A stretch of DNA of 64,000 bases from Lepisosteus oculatus (GCF_040954835.1 NC_090706.1:21709148-21773147), one strand, 5' to 3'; positions 47,525 to 59,639 are shown, counted from the first letter of the stretch. The notes: generated from the letters alone by a model not told the origin. Numbers and translations are program-made.

Positions 47525-50500
47525 CTGGAGATGAGGAGGCAAGATGGAAACAAGTGTTTAAGTTTAATGCATAGACAGCTTTTAGTGCATTCATCTCCAT
47601 TGTAGAATTTGCATCCCTTATATGAACACCAGAACAGGGTATAATGAAAATAATCCTTTATCCAGCATTTGCATCTTTAAACTTGGTATTTATTTGTAAA
47701 CCAGATAGCACAGTGTTCTCCCATCACAAGGTTATAGTCCAGTGATTTCAGGATTAAATGTCCTGTCTAGGGTATAGACTAGAGTTCAAACTAGAAATTC
47801 TTCTGTTTCAAATACAAATGATTGCCATAAGTACTCTACTTCAGCCTGTTAACTCAGTCCACTTACACATTGTCATATAGTGCTTGTGTCATATAAATAG
47901 GAGCAACATCAAAAATGAAATAATTCTTCTTCTATCATTTTTTATGATGAAAAAGTTATTGGCAAATACTAGTAAATGATATAGAATTCTCTTTACTTTT
48001 CGAAAGTAAAGAGAAAAAACAAATCAATTTTGTTTTAGAATAAACAGAACATCACTTGGAAAACTGTTCAAGAAAGAACAAGTTGCCAGGACCATGACAT
48101 TGTCATGAGCAATGAAATGAGCTGTATTAAGCGAATCAGATAACATAAGACTTCAGTAAAAGCAAAAGGAATAAATGTATGATTAGGATTTAAGACTAAT
48201 CCCTCCTTTACACTGTGACCTTTTCAAAATGATGCTGAATAAAATTGGAAGATAGATCCATTAGTTACCATCTATAAAGGAAAAAAACAATGACAAGATG
48301 TCCATATTAACATAGGTGGAAGAAAATTCTCATTCTAAAATTTTATTTTTTAAAAGAAGACAAAGTTAAATCAAATTATTTTCTTAGGCTTTTGGTACAA
48401 AGCTATATAAAGCAGCTATAGGGCATCTGGAATTTGTAGGCTGAATACACTACTGCAGGCAGTACTAGTTTCTAACCAGACAGCCTAATTCAGTTCTGTA
48501 CCAAAAACAGACATGACAAAAATGTTTCAGAAATCTAAGCTTTGTTTTTATGATGTTAGCAGATAAGGGTCCTTCGATGTCAGAAACTAATTCTGACTTT
48601 TCTACAAAAGCAAGATAAAAGAGAAAAACGAAAAAATCCCTTAACAATCGATTACAATAAGTAGTGCAACATATAGTCAACTGCAACACAAAACACAATA
48701 AGATAAATTTCCCCTTTTTTTTTACTTCTACGTACCCTGTGAATTTGAGAGTACTGTAGAATGAAGGTGGCCACATTGAAGTCAATGCTTTGTTTAAAGG
48801 TCGCCATATTTAATAAAACTGGGTGGCAAGATTAGCAGTGCTGGGGCTCTGGATTAAATTACTGAGGTTCTCTCTGTATGAAGTGTGTATGCTCTGCCTG
48901 TGTTTGCATACGTTTTCCTCCACAGTCCAAATACTGGCAGGTTGATTGACTTTTATAAAAATTGGCCTTGGTGTGAGTATGTGTGTGTTTGGGTCTGCGT
49001 GTGCCTTGTAATGGACTGGCGTCCTGTCAAGGGTGTATCCCGCCTTATGCCCAATGCTTCCCGGGATAGTGCAGACCGTGGACTGGTTAATTCCAAGACC
49101 TAACTGCTACTCATCACTCTCTGGAAGGCAAAGCAAGATTGAAGAACAATTCCATGCAAGAAAATGGGAAGCGAGGACTCACTCTTGGTGTTCACAGTAA
49201 TCCCAGTCATGGCGCTCTTGCTTGCAGGCCAGGAAGTTGGGCCAGTAGTCTCGATTGCACTTCATCAGCTTGATGAGGTAGTGAGCACAGTAATCACGCT
49301 GTGATAGAGGCAGCTGGGCATCATCCATCTGCTGCTGTGTGGCTACCATCACTGTTGGGCACAAAAAAGGAAATAGGCTACCTCCCAGCTCTACATAGGA
49401 TGAATTCAGGGTCTGTTGCTGATGTCATAAACATGTGAACCTATGCAGTAGGGGTATACAGAACTCAAGATATTATCAAATACTGTTTCCAGGTCTTTTC
49501 TTAATCTAGATCTAGTCAAAGATATGTTTTTAAACAGAATTCAAATATGATATTTTCCTTATCAGTTTCAGTTCAGTTTATTTTTCATATGCACAAGTGC
49601 AATGAAATGCTTATAAATGCTTATTTACCTTATTATACCTTAAACTTAATATAACCAAGCAACTCTAGAAACAGTAATGCAAAGATACACTAATGTGGTA
49701 CAAAATAAACCTAATGATATTAATTCAGTCCAGATATTAACCTTGACTATTATCGTCAGCCCATAATTTGAACCTAGTTAAACTTTTTTTAACCTATCAA
49801 ATGATAGTCAAATATGTTTACTCTCAATCCGGTTTTATTCAAACAAAAGTTAAACACTTTGAAAGATGAACAGACTGATTACAGCAGTCATTAATGGAAG
49901 CAGAGGAAATTTAAGACACTACTTTAAGACATTAATATAAAAAGTAGAACAGGAACATGCATTCAGCTCCGATGAACATTTTCTAACATTAAAGGCATAG
50001 CCGAAATTGGTACAATGTCTGTAACATACTGTGCACTACCTCATTAATAAGTAGAGATCACTTTCTCAAGATTTCAAATCTGTGCCTAAACCATGATGTA
50101 GAGGAAAGACAGCAGCTTATCAATAGGCATCTTATAGCCATTTAGCTTTAAAATTGAACTGGTACAAATAATATGTAGTCAACATGTAGTGTTTTCAAGT
50201 AAAACACTAGAAGTTAAGAAATCTATTTAACAAAAGGACTGAAAGGAAACTTTAACTCTACACTCAGGATACCCACACTGTGCAGTAATAGTCAGATCAG
50301 GTCTAATTTGGATGGTTCATTTTTTTTGGCTGCCGTCACATCATCCACGTGGGTGCTGCACATTGGTAGTGGTGGAGGAGAGTCTCTAATACCTGTAAGA
50401 CCCTTTGAGTAGAATGTCCAGAAAAGTGTTACATTATTGTTGTCATTATTATTTTATTATTTTTTCATATATGTCCCACATGGTAATTAAACACATTACA

Positions 50501-50756
50501 TGAACACATATTTTATTCCATAATCCCAAATAAGACTTGGGTGCCTGGTGCTATAATGTACTTTGATGGACTTGCAGATGGCTGATCTTATAACTGCTGT
50601 AATGAGAGAAACACAAGTTTTAATTTCTAAAATGCAACATTGAATATTTTAAATTAGAACAACTAAATAATGTGCTTGGGACCAGAATGGTATGGTCCTG
50701 CTTCACCCCATGATAAGAGTATAGAAATTCTAGGACACATCTCACACAGTTTAGGG

Positions 50757-50809
<53 letters not shown>

Positions 50810-53800
50810 TTGTTGCCAAGCACACAATTGGAGCACTGTAATTCCATTATGTTACTTTTATGTATATTGTTTCACAAACAGACAGGAAACACTAGACTCT
50901 GTACCTGCTGAACAGACCAAAGATTTTTCAGTTCATTATTGGATTCATGTGATGTCACTGTGCATTAGGATGTACCTACTATCAAAGGACATCTTTGCTT
51001 TAGAGCACCTTTTGATGACGAGTTGTGTTTAATATCTTGTGATCTCATGTTTGCAATGTACCATGTACCAGACAGCTTAGTTGAAATGAAAACTAAGACA
51101 CTGAAGTTAGGCCTATTAGACCCTGACCAAGGTCTTTTGTAGCCTGAGCTACATGTTAATAATGGAATCCCTTTGGAAGATAGCAGAAGCTATAATGGCA
51201 CAAATACTTATTTCACAAAAGCACTACCCCCCCCCCCCCCTCCACATGCACCATTTATAACTAATCATTTTTTATCTTATTCACTTTCTAAATGAGTTGT
51301 CATCAAATCACGAATCACAACCATTTTGAAGCACATGCTGTGTGTGTTGCAATGATCCCAATGTTTCTCAGGGTTAGTGAACAAATGAAAAAATGGTCTC
51401 AGATCAATCACTGAGTAGACTGACATGTTATGCGCTATAGCATCTAACTCTGGAGTTAACAATCCTTGTCCTGCAAGCAAGTAACTGCTGATTTGTGTTT
51501 CAGCCAAGCAATCAGTTACACAATTGAATCTTTAATTGACTCAATTATATAGATAAAAGATTCATATTGATTGTTTTCATCTCATAAACATGTTGGAGGT
51601 CACCTTTTAAGCGATTTGATTTAGACTATAAAATCAAATCCCAAACTTTCTGAAAAAATTGCAACTATTGCAGTCAAGAAACTTATTTCAATTAAGGATT
51701 GAATTATGTAATTGAGTTGGGCTCGAAAGAAAACTTGCTGGGGTTGTGATCCTGCAGGACCCGGATCCTCCGATTCCAAAAGCCATCGGATTATAAAACT
51801 TTTTTAGTCTGTCTCTGCATCTAACACCGAGGAGAACATTTAAAACGGATTAAAAGGTTTATTTCATTGTGATTTTTAACTGATGAAAGCACCTACTTTT
51901 GAGGTCTTTTTTAATTTATTGAAATAATGTTTTTTGGAAATTATTTCAGTATGACCAAACGAGGCTGGAGTTGGCTTCTTATTCGCGTTTTTTGTTCTAC
52001 CTTAAATGCTGCTCCTGTGATGTTACGTCGCCTTTCGCCTATAGATGGCTCTCTACAATCTTTTTTAAATGTACTAATGGATTACTGTACATATCCTCAG
52101 TAAAGGGGAATATTTAAGTAGTGACTGTCCGAATTGCATTTTTGTATGAAACATTTAAGAAAGTCTCAAATTATTGCATTTTACAAGACATTTTAATATA
52201 GCAGTATTAAATGGGACATTAAGAACATGGCATATGAGAATATAGGGTGATGGTACTTTCTGCTAATTGCTATGAACCTACCCCCAGTTATAAAAACGTC
52301 TCAAAATTCTGACACTGAGATATGAGAGACAGTGTAACAGACTATCAAACTTCAGGAGATTTTATTGTACCATTTTTTAAATATGACCCTCTGAAGGATA
52401 ATTATCTTTTTATCTTTGCTGACTGCAGTTTATCTTTGATGACAACAAAAAAGTTAAGGAATTTTTATGGGTAACAGCTCCACATCATATTCCTTTTATA
52501 ACTAACCTCATGAGATCCCTCAACTCCCAGCTCTACCAGTTTCTCAACTTCTCAACACCCCTCCCACCAATCCTAACCTTGTTGTTACTATACCCCCTGC
52601 CCTTTTCCTTTCACAGGATGAGTGATCTCTTCTCAGCAAAGGCCTTAGTTTTGTACTAGTCCCCAACAAGCTGGACATCCCGCAAAACCAAGTCAACCTC
52701 ATCTGCTTTTACCAAAAGATAATCTTTGCTGACTTCCCTATCTTTCTTACACCTGAAGAAGGCTCTACAGCCAAAAAGTTGCTTCTTTCATATCTTTTCA
52801 GCATAGAAAAAACCTTTACTTGTTCCTTTGAAGCCTACACATGCTGACACAGCTACCCACCTGCTATATAGCATTCCTATAATCTTTGAATGACCACTGT
52901 GGGCATTTTTTCCCTTGATTATTTATTCTGGCATTGAAGCATATTTTATGTCATACCGAAGTATCATAATCACTGAAAAAAGACGTTTTTCCATTCAGAA
53001 AGCAAGACAATGACAAATCACAACGCAGAAATGCAACAGTGAAGTGTTGTAATTATAAATGTACATGATGAGTGATTTTGTCTCTCTTACCTTAGTGTCA
53101 CAATATTAAGATGTTTTGGTCATGAGGAAGGAAAGACAAAGCAAATCAGCAGAAGATGTGCTATTTTGTTAACTATAAATCCTCACATGCAATGTTCACA
53201 GGGTTATATTTAAAAAATGGTACAGTAAATTTTCTTTTATTTCAGGATTTTGACAGTGTCACAATGTCTCTCACACCTCAGTGTCAGAATTCTGAGACAA
53301 AGGTCATAGCAATTAAGCAGAAACTGCAATCAGTTTTTCCCAATGCATTCTCTCATGCCATGTTCAGAGGGTCATATTTTAAAAATAGACTGTCAAAATC
53401 CTGAAGTACAATACATTTTACTGTACCATCACATTGTCTCTCACATCTTGGTGTCAGAATTGTGAGAATTTTATCATCAGGAGGGAGGGCCACAGCAATT
53501 CAGCAGAAAGTGCAGTCACAATTTGCCAGTGTAAATTCGTGTCTACAATATTCAGTTCGGATTAGTACTGACCGAAGAGAGCCATCTACAGGCGAAAGGC
53601 GATATAATATCACAGCAGCAGCATTTAAGGTGGAACGAAAAACGCGAATAAGAAGCTTCAGCCTCGGTATGACCAAATAACCTTCTAACTATAAAAAGAA
53701 AAATAGCATCCGATTCGTAAGAGTGGAAGCACACAAAGCTATATACGAACACCTTAAATTAATATTACCTCGCTCTTTCCTATTGGGAAATCCAAAGTCA

Positions 53801-53880
53801 GGGGCAAACCCTGCAGGTTTCAGGGGGTCCGGTTCGGTGTCTGGACTGGTCACATAACGACGGACAAGGTGCGCTCCCAT
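47440..53880 (-). CDS. NDUFB7: NDUFB7, complex I 18-kDa beta-subcomplex subunit 7, 3 exons (whole gene)
   Basis: Reverse-strand exons 53880-53769, 49351-49183 and 47524-47440 join in phase with GT-AG junctions to give 121 residues. The product is an accessory subunit of mitochondrial NADH:ubiquinone oxidoreductase, on the intermembrane-space side of the membrane arm. The twin CX9C motif is visible in exon 2: [11 protein letters not shown] and [11 protein letters not shown], which form the disulphide-linked CHCH fold. The N-terminus MGAHLVRRY keeps the glycine that is myristoylated in the mammalian protein. The C-terminus ([15 protein letters not shown]) is about 16 residues shorter than the 137-residue human protein. 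The gene converges on TECR, as in other vertebrates. Confidence 0.95.
47525..49182 (-). other. NDUFB7: NDUFB7 intron 2
   Basis: AT-rich. The only repeat recognised is the fish interspersed repeat at 48840-49080. Confidence 0.5.
48840..49080 (-). repeat. fish interspersed repeat (ccatccattttc family), reverse orientation
   Basis: tttcctccacagtccaaata, ggcaggttgattgac, gtaatggactggcgtcctgt and caagggtgtatcccgcctta are the inverted counterparts of motifs at 16040-16330. Confidence 0.65.
49183..49351 (-). CDS. NDUFB7: NDUFB7 exon 2 (CHCH domain)
   Basis: Encodes [20 protein letters not shown] then [17 protein letters not shown] and [19 protein letters not shown]. All four cysteines of the two CX9C motifs are present. 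Acceptor CCCAACAG, donor AAGA|GTGAGT. Confidence 0.96.
50340..50450 (+). repeat. SINE3-type 3' fragment
   Basis: gtgctgcacattggtagtgg, tggaggagagtctctaatac and gaatgtccagaaaagtgtta are the 3' end of the 5S-SINE family in + orientation, followed by an ATT-rich tail. Confidence 0.65.
50759..50808. repeat. (ATA)n microsatellite
   Basis: About 16 uninterrupted copies of the trinucleotide ATA/ATT. Confidence 0.97.
51960..53666. mobile_element. 1.7-kb non-autonomous transposon with long inverted repeats and 11-bp TSD
   Basis: GTATGACCAAA flanks both sides (51949-51959, 53667-53677). The ends are CGAGGCTGGAG and, inverted from the right, CGAGGCTGAAG. The first 110 or so bases of each arm match (CTTCTTATTCGCGTTTTT, CACCTTAAATGCTGCT or ACCTTAAATGCTGCT, TCGCCTTTCGCC, AGATGGCTCTCT). 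Further in, a unit of about 170-186 bp occurs once in the left arm (about 52230-52400) and three times in the right arm (starting 53081, 53267, 53437). No transposase. Long terminal repeats plus a 9-11-bp duplication fit Mutator-like elements best; the family is unproven. It ends 102 bp from NDUFB7 exon 1. Confidence 0.85.
52610..52860 (+). repeat. Penelope-like element fragments inside the inverted-repeat element
   Basis: About 52625-52720 reads roughly [18 protein letters not shown], as in the N-terminal part of fish Penelope-like ORFs. Next to it, cacctgaagaaggctctaca and the stretch to gctgacacagctacccacc match the terminal region of the same kind of repeat. The identification is from motif memory. 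Confidence 0.45.
53769..53880 (-). CDS. NDUFB7: NDUFB7 exon 1 (start codon)
   Basis: Encodes [20 protein letters not shown] then [17 protein letters not shown] plus one base; the donor is GAG|GTAATA. The ATG at 53880 is the conserved start (MGAHLVRR). GFP-RKER matches the human exon end. Confidence 0.95.
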
Positions 53881-54013
53881 AGCGGCATAGAGCTTCTTAC
53901 TCCTTTGGTATACAATTGAAATCAAATGCAAAACGTTTTACAACCCGGTTTGTGTGAAAGTATACTGACAGGTCACCTCCTCCTCCACTGTATCTCCCCC
54001 AAAAAAAGAGCTA

Positions 54014-54050
54014 CTTCCGCTTCCGGTTCAGGCAGGAACCAATTCGGAAG
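54014..54050 (-). promoter_or_regulatory. NDUFB7: NDUFB7 core promoter: tandem ETS (GABP/NRF-2-type) sites and CCAAT box
   Basis: About 135-170 bases upstream of the ATG the transcribed strand reads CCGGAAGCGGAAG, two ETS cores in tandem. Next to it are an inverted CCAAT box (54039-54043) and a third CGGAAG on the + strand (54045-54050). ETS/GABP sites are characteristic of nuclear genes for respiratory-chain subunits. Assignment as the promoter is inferred from position. Confidence 0.5.
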
Positions 54051-54600
54051 TGCTTTCAAAAAATTGTTCCCCTGCATCTGCCCTGCCATCAGGTAATATG
54101 GTTCCTCTACGTTATTTGGAGTAAAATACGTAAATAACCAAGTAAAGGTTCATTTCTACCCTCTCTCTCTCATCCTAGCGTTAATGCCGCATCAGCAGGG
54201 TCCGCTTGTCGGCACGCCCGTCTCTATTTGGTGGTTTGAACCAAATCTTTGAGCTGACGTTGCCATTAAATGCGACCAAGAATACTCCAACCTGCGCGTC
54301 GCTCCGCCTGCCGTCGGAGTGGGGGGGAAGGTTCATTTCTACTGGAAATTAAAATAATAGAGAATTAAGGTTTCGTCTGTTGAGACTTATTCGGTTATTA
54401 GTAGTTTATTTAAAGTAGTTTATTTGACTAATTTAAATTTGTTAGTTTTTATGTTTCTTATGTTTTTTCAGGTACAATTTATGCTATAAAACTGATATCA
54501 TACAATGTTAAGACATTAAACATATTTGCATAGTGAACTCTGTGAGAACTTTGAAATATGGTACTGAAAAATAATTTTAATACACATTATTTAACAAAGC
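54051..54600. other. upstream of NDUFB7, CpG-containing flank
   Basis: About 54180-54330 is richer in CpG (gtcggcacgcccg, ctgcgcgtcgctccgcct) than the rest of the window, perhaps the edge of the NDUFB7 CpG island. No gene seen. Confidence 0.4.
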
Positions 54601-54604
54601 AAAT

Positions 54605-54740
54605 TAATCCATCCATCCATTTTCTATCAACTTTATCCATTACAGGGTGTCATCCCAGCAAGCAACGGGTGTAAGGCAGGAATGTGGGAGAAAACCCAGG
54701 GAAGAACATACAAACTCATTGCAGATAGCACCCCAGGAAT
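54605..54740 (+). repeat. fish interspersed repeat (ccatccattttc family)
   Basis: atccatccatccattttcta, gcaagcaacgggtgtaaggc and aacatacaaactcattgcag; a shortened copy. Confidence 0.65.
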
Positions 54741-55309
54741 TTAACGCAGAGTTCTATCACTTCAAGGCTGCAATTACAACAGTGTCACCATGCAATCCTG
54801 AATTAATTCATAATTTTATTTCAAATTGAGGATACAATTATTTTTGTGCAAGTGTGCCCTTCATGAATAACAATAGATAACTGCAGTTGTGAACATTAGA
54901 TTTGCCATTCTTTTGCCATTGCTGTTCCTGATAAGACAATGTTAAATCAAAAGAAAATTACGACAAATAATGAAAACCCACAGATAGTTCCATCATGTGG
55001 AAACATCGTTTTATTTTGCACAAACATAAACACCTATGGACATTCATTCTGTCAAAATGTACCACACGTGCAGTCCTGTTTCAATTCAGCATGTGTCTCT
55101 TTTGTTGATGTTCCTTAAGTAATCTGCTGAAATGATTTTGTTAATAACATTCAGAAAATTGAATACGTGTATAAAATCTCTTTCCAGTATTCATTGTTCA
55201 AGACTAAATAGTTTTTACTTTTTTAGCTTTACATGTCAGTTGCACATAATTTCTAGCAGTGTTTGTATGTTAAAAAAAAGCAATTTACACCCACCAAAAG
55301 TCCATAGGT

Positions 55310-55450
55310 ATTAACGTCTTGCAGCCTGATCTCATCTGATACCAGAAAATTAAGTCTTTTGGGGTTTTTTTTATTATGGACTGGACCATTATAAAGTACT
55401 GCAATAGGAGATCTCTAAGGAATACAGATTTGCTGCTGCAGGTAGCTCTG
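55310..55450 (+). repeat. diverged 5S-rRNA-like sequence
   Basis: cctgatctcatctgatacca, gaaaattaagt, tataaagtactgcaatagga, gatctctaaggaatacagat and tgctgctgcagg follow the order of 5S rRNA (box-A side to 3' end). Divergence and an internal T-rich insertion rule out a functional 5S gene. It is closer to true 5S in its first half than the SINE heads are, so it may be a separate 5S-derived SINE or a 5S pseudogene. Confidence 0.55.
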
Positions 55451-55539
55451 TTGGAGCAGAATTGCAAAACCATAGTTATGGTGAAATGAGACATCATTTT
55501 ATAAGTTACAGCGATGATCTCAGTACATGTTTATATGTT

Positions 55540-55705
55540 TAGAGAGATGGAGATGTGTTTGTGTCTGTGTGTGCTCTCTGATAGTCTGGTGTCATATTTA
55601 CTGTAGTATATATCCTACCTTGTGCCAGTTGCTTGCCAGGATAGGCTCCAGCTTCCTTTCGGCCATGAACTGGATAAGGTGGATAGAAAATGGATGGATA
55701 GTATT
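55540..55705 (-). repeat. fish interspersed repeat (ccatccattttc family), reverse orientation
   Basis: cttgccaggataggctccag, catgaactggataaggtgga and tagaaaatggatggatag: the inverted end of the family. Confidence 0.65.
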
Positions 55706-56749
55706 CTTGCACTGGCAAATAAAAGAGTGTAAATTTGGCATACCTAGCAGAGTTCTCTTTGATGCAAGATCCCCACATTAGCGGAGAGATGGAGTGAGTG
55801 GGAAGCTGATTTCACAAACCGCTGAGCTGGAGCGAAGTGCCTGAGAGTTATAATTAACAAGTACATTACCTGTACGGTGTGTACCTGTATGCAATGAATA
55901 CAATGTACTCTGTACTGCATTGTAATTGAATCTTTGAATTACTGGAAATGGAGAAAGTGTTGTTGGAAACTGCCATCCAGGAGGTTTTCTGGTAATAGAA
56001 GTATATTCTTGCTTTCTGTGGGAAAGTACACATTATCATAAGAACACAGGGATATAATTTTTTTTAAACAGAGGAATCTTGATCATTTAGTAGTTTAGCA
56101 TCAGAGTGAGTTTACAGTTCTGTCCAGTCATTGCTGAACTGTTCTCGTCAAGGTGGGAAGTCTATTCTAAATACCCACAAGTCTTTGTGAAAGATGTTTT
56201 TTAATGCATACATTTTTTCTCCTTAGCTTCCATCGGTGACCCTGTGCCCTTTCAATATTAAGTATATTATAGTCCCTTGATTTGACCTTATCTTGACCTA
56301 ACCTGTCTGTAGATAAATTTATATAATGTCTGTTGCTTTAAACTATTTCTAAGGCTGTAGTATCCCTTTTGTAGCATGTTGACCAAAACTAAACACAATA
56401 TTCTGTTTCCATGAGTATACTGTTAAACCTGAGCACACCTGCATGGATTTAAATTAAACATTTTGTACTATATACACAAGCATTCTGTTTGACTTTTTAA
56501 CATTTCCCCACAGTGTCTTGATGAGGACACAGAAAAGTCTACATAAACACCCAGATATATTTTGTTAGCAGCTTCCTACCGTATATGTAGGACACAATAC
56601 TTTATTTGTTAAACTGCAATTCTTTCTTTTATAATTGCAATAATTTTCTCTTTTAAACACAATAAATATTTTTTTCTCCATGGCAGTAATATGTTAAATT
56701 TACAAATCATAAAAATATTTGAAAAAACAATGAGACAATATAAAGGATT
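55706..56749. other. intergenic, nothing recognised
   Basis: AT-rich with no gene or repeat recognised. Confidence 0.4.
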
Positions 56750-58360
56750 ACAGTGGATATAAAAAGTCTACACACCCTTAGTGAAATTGCAGGTTTTTGT
56801 GATGTAAAGGCAGAAATCAAGATAAATCATGTCAGGAATTTTTCCATCTTTAATGTGACCTTGCAACCAACAAAATTCAAGAGAAAAACAAATAGATAAT
56901 TACTAATAACTAATACTTTGGGGAAGCACGTTTTGCATTTATTACAGCATTAAGTCTTTTTGAATAAGTATCAACTCTTTGTACACCTGGACTTTGCAAT
57001 TTTATCCCACTCTTCCTTGCAAAAAAGTTCAAGCTCCTTCATATGGCCAGGGAATCTCCTGTGCACAGCCCTCTTTAGGTCATTCCACAGGTTTTTTATG
57101 GGATTGAGGTCTGGGCTCTGACTGGGCTATTCCAAGACTTTGATCTTACTTTTCTGAAGCCATTCCTTGGTTGACTTGGATGTGTGCTTTGGGTCATTAT
57201 CATATTGGAAGGTGAAATTCCTCTTCATCTTCAGCTTTCTGACAGAGGCCAGTAGGTTTTGTGCCGAAATATCTTGATATTTGGAGCTAGTCATTATTCC
57301 ACTTATTGATGATAGTCTTCACAGTGCTCCATTGTACATCTAATGCCTTTGGTATTCTTTTATACACCTCTCCTGATCAATACCTTTCAACAATAAGATC
57401 CCATAAATTTTTTGTCAGCTCCTTGTGGACCATGGCTATCCCAGTAGGATGCAACCATGAAAGTTTCAAGGAAATCCTACAGGAACAGCTGATTTTTATT
57501 TGGGGTTAATCAGAATAACTTTCATTAATGCCAGGTGTATGCTACTTACCTTTGGACATGATTTTAAAGGTGATTGGTTAACTGTGATTAGTTAACACAG
57601 CTACAGCCATTATAAAAGTGTGTGCACACCTATGCAACCAGGGTGTTGTAGGTTTTTTAATTTAAATTATTTTTCCTAATAATTATCTATTTGTTTTTCT
57701 CTTGAATTTTGTTGGTTGCAAGGTCATATTAAAGATATAAAGATGGAAAAATGTCTGACACGATTTATCTTGATTTCTGGCTTTACTTACTACTACTACT
57801 TATTACACTTATATAGCGCTTTTCTGGACACTCCACTCAAAGTGCTTTACAGGTAATGGGGACTCCCCTCCACCACCACCAATGTGCAATGTGCGACGGC
57901 AGCCATAGTGCACCAGAACGCTCACCACACATCAGCTATCAGTGGGGAGAAGAGCAGAGTAATGTAGCCAATTAATAGAGGGGGATTTTTAGGAGGCCAT
58001 GATTGGTAAGGGCCAATGGGAAATTTGGCCAGGACGCCAGGGTTACACCCCTACTCTTTTTGAGAAACACCATGGGATTTTTAATGACCACAGAGAGTCA
58101 GGACCTCGGTTTTATGTCTTATGTGTTATGGTTTTATGTGTTAACATTATAGTGTCCCATTATAGGACCCACATGGACTGCAGAGTGAGCGCTCCCTGCT
58201 GGCCCCACTAACACGTCTTTCAGCAGCAACCTTAGTTTTTCCCAGGAGGTCTCCCATCCAGGTACTGACCAGGCTCACACCTGCTTAGCTTCAGTGGGTT
58301 GCCAGTTGTGAGTTGCAGGGTGATATGGCTGCTGACATCACAAAAACCTATACTTATATA
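56750..58360 (-). mobile_element. Tc1-like element (GGATATAAAAAG-ended family), interrupted by a SINE
   Basis: The left end is acagtggatataaaaagtct followed by acacacccttagtgaaattg. On the - strand (57230-56900) a transposase segment reads NDPKHTSKSTKEWLQKSKIK, PSQSPDLNP then NLWNDLKRAVHRRFP and [13 protein letters not shown], a Tc1-type catalytic region with stops. The right terminal repeat (ttatcttgatttctggcttt) is split by a SINE at 57790; a remnant (atcacaaaaaccta) resumes at 58336 and then degenerates. Confidence 0.8.
57790..58335 (-). mobile_element. 5S-derived SINE (SINE3 type), nearly full-length
   Basis: acttatatagcgcttttctg, caccaccaccaatgtgcaat, ccaatgggaaatttggccag and a 5S-like head (ccaggaggtctcccatccag, gcttagcttcagtgggttgc). 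Inserted in the terminal repeat of a Tc1-like element. It lacks the usual catccacctggatgatg segment. Confidence 0.85.
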
Positions 58361-59639
58361 TAATAAACAAATATATATTATAACAAATAAATTGATAGAT
58401 CAGGGTCAACAGGCCTCAAACTGATTCCTGCATTGTAATTCCTGCACTGCTTACATTGTTCCCAATAAGTGATTGTGGCTCTTAAGAATCAGTTTCCCTT
58501 TTTGTTATACTGGTCTCCATTCATGTCTATTATATTACCTTGGACTAAAAAACTACAGTTTTCCACAGATGAATCAGGGATTTTATCAAAAACTTTCTGC
58601 AAATCAAAACATACTTTATGGTGACCTATGCTTTATTGTAATCAATTATCTTTGTTGCTTGTTTGAAGAATTCTAGTAAGTTAGATTCATAGTGGAAGAA
58701 CAACTGTGTCGTACTGTATGTGGATACGAAGAAATCCAAATATATCTTTAACACATCCACAAACCAATTGTTAAAGCCCTGAAAGTGTGATTCTGCTTAA
58801 ATGTTATGATGAACGGCAAAAATCTAAATGTATTTTTGTGTTTTATACTGTATGCTTGTAGGTACTTTTACAGATAATGGAAAGTTGATTGTACTCTTAT
58901 TCATTATTCTCACTCTTTTCATTATTTGCTTGGATGGTTTTGTAAATTGCAAAATAGTATAGTGCAATGTTTGGAAATGTTGAAATCTGAGTCTTGAGCT
59001 GATTAATTGAACTATAAAATGGCCAGACAAGATCCAAAGACTCATGATTAAGGTATTATTTCCACTACCATTATCATTGGGGAGTGCATCTGATTCAAGT
59101 GTCTAAGTGATTACAAGGTGAGACTCAGAAGATTAAATTAATGATAAGAGCAAGTAATTATGACTCTAATCACTATAACCTTAAAAAGATTTATATTAAT
59201 TTTGTTAATTGGATTCCCTTTGTTATTATTATAAAATTTAATTACATTTCTGGAGAAAGCATCCACACATGCATCAAAGCACCACCGAATTGTTTTAGCT
59301 TATTGTAGCCAGTTTGAAGGACACATACATTAGTCAAATTTACAGCATCTTCTCCATTACCATTAACTCCTTCCTGGGTTCAGTGTATATAGCAACCTTA
59401 CACAGTGCAGTGCTTCTCACATCCCTACATCCCCCAAACAAATTGACTTGATTTAGTTGGTTCCTTAATATTGTAATGTGAGGATACTAGCACACTGAGT
59501 ATCAAATGGCTGACAATGGTATTTCACTTTTGGTCTGTCCTTTTGTTGACTCTTGTTGAAACCTCTTGCTGAAGACCAAAAAGTCATTTTCTATTCAGTT
59601 GCACTTCACTATAGTTCCTTTTCCATTCCTCAGTAATCA
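58361..59639. other. intergenic, nothing recognised
   Basis: AT-rich with no gene or repeat recognised. Confidence 0.4.

Larger units (their letters stand above)
49352..51959 (-). other. NDUFB7: NDUFB7 intron 1, distal part
   Basis: AT-rich. Contains a SINE 3' fragment (50340-50450), an ATA microsatellite and a poly-C run (about 51230-51240). Confidence 0.5.

Noticed and set aside
51227..51242. Poly-C run
   Set aside because: A simple homopolymer with nothing structured around it.
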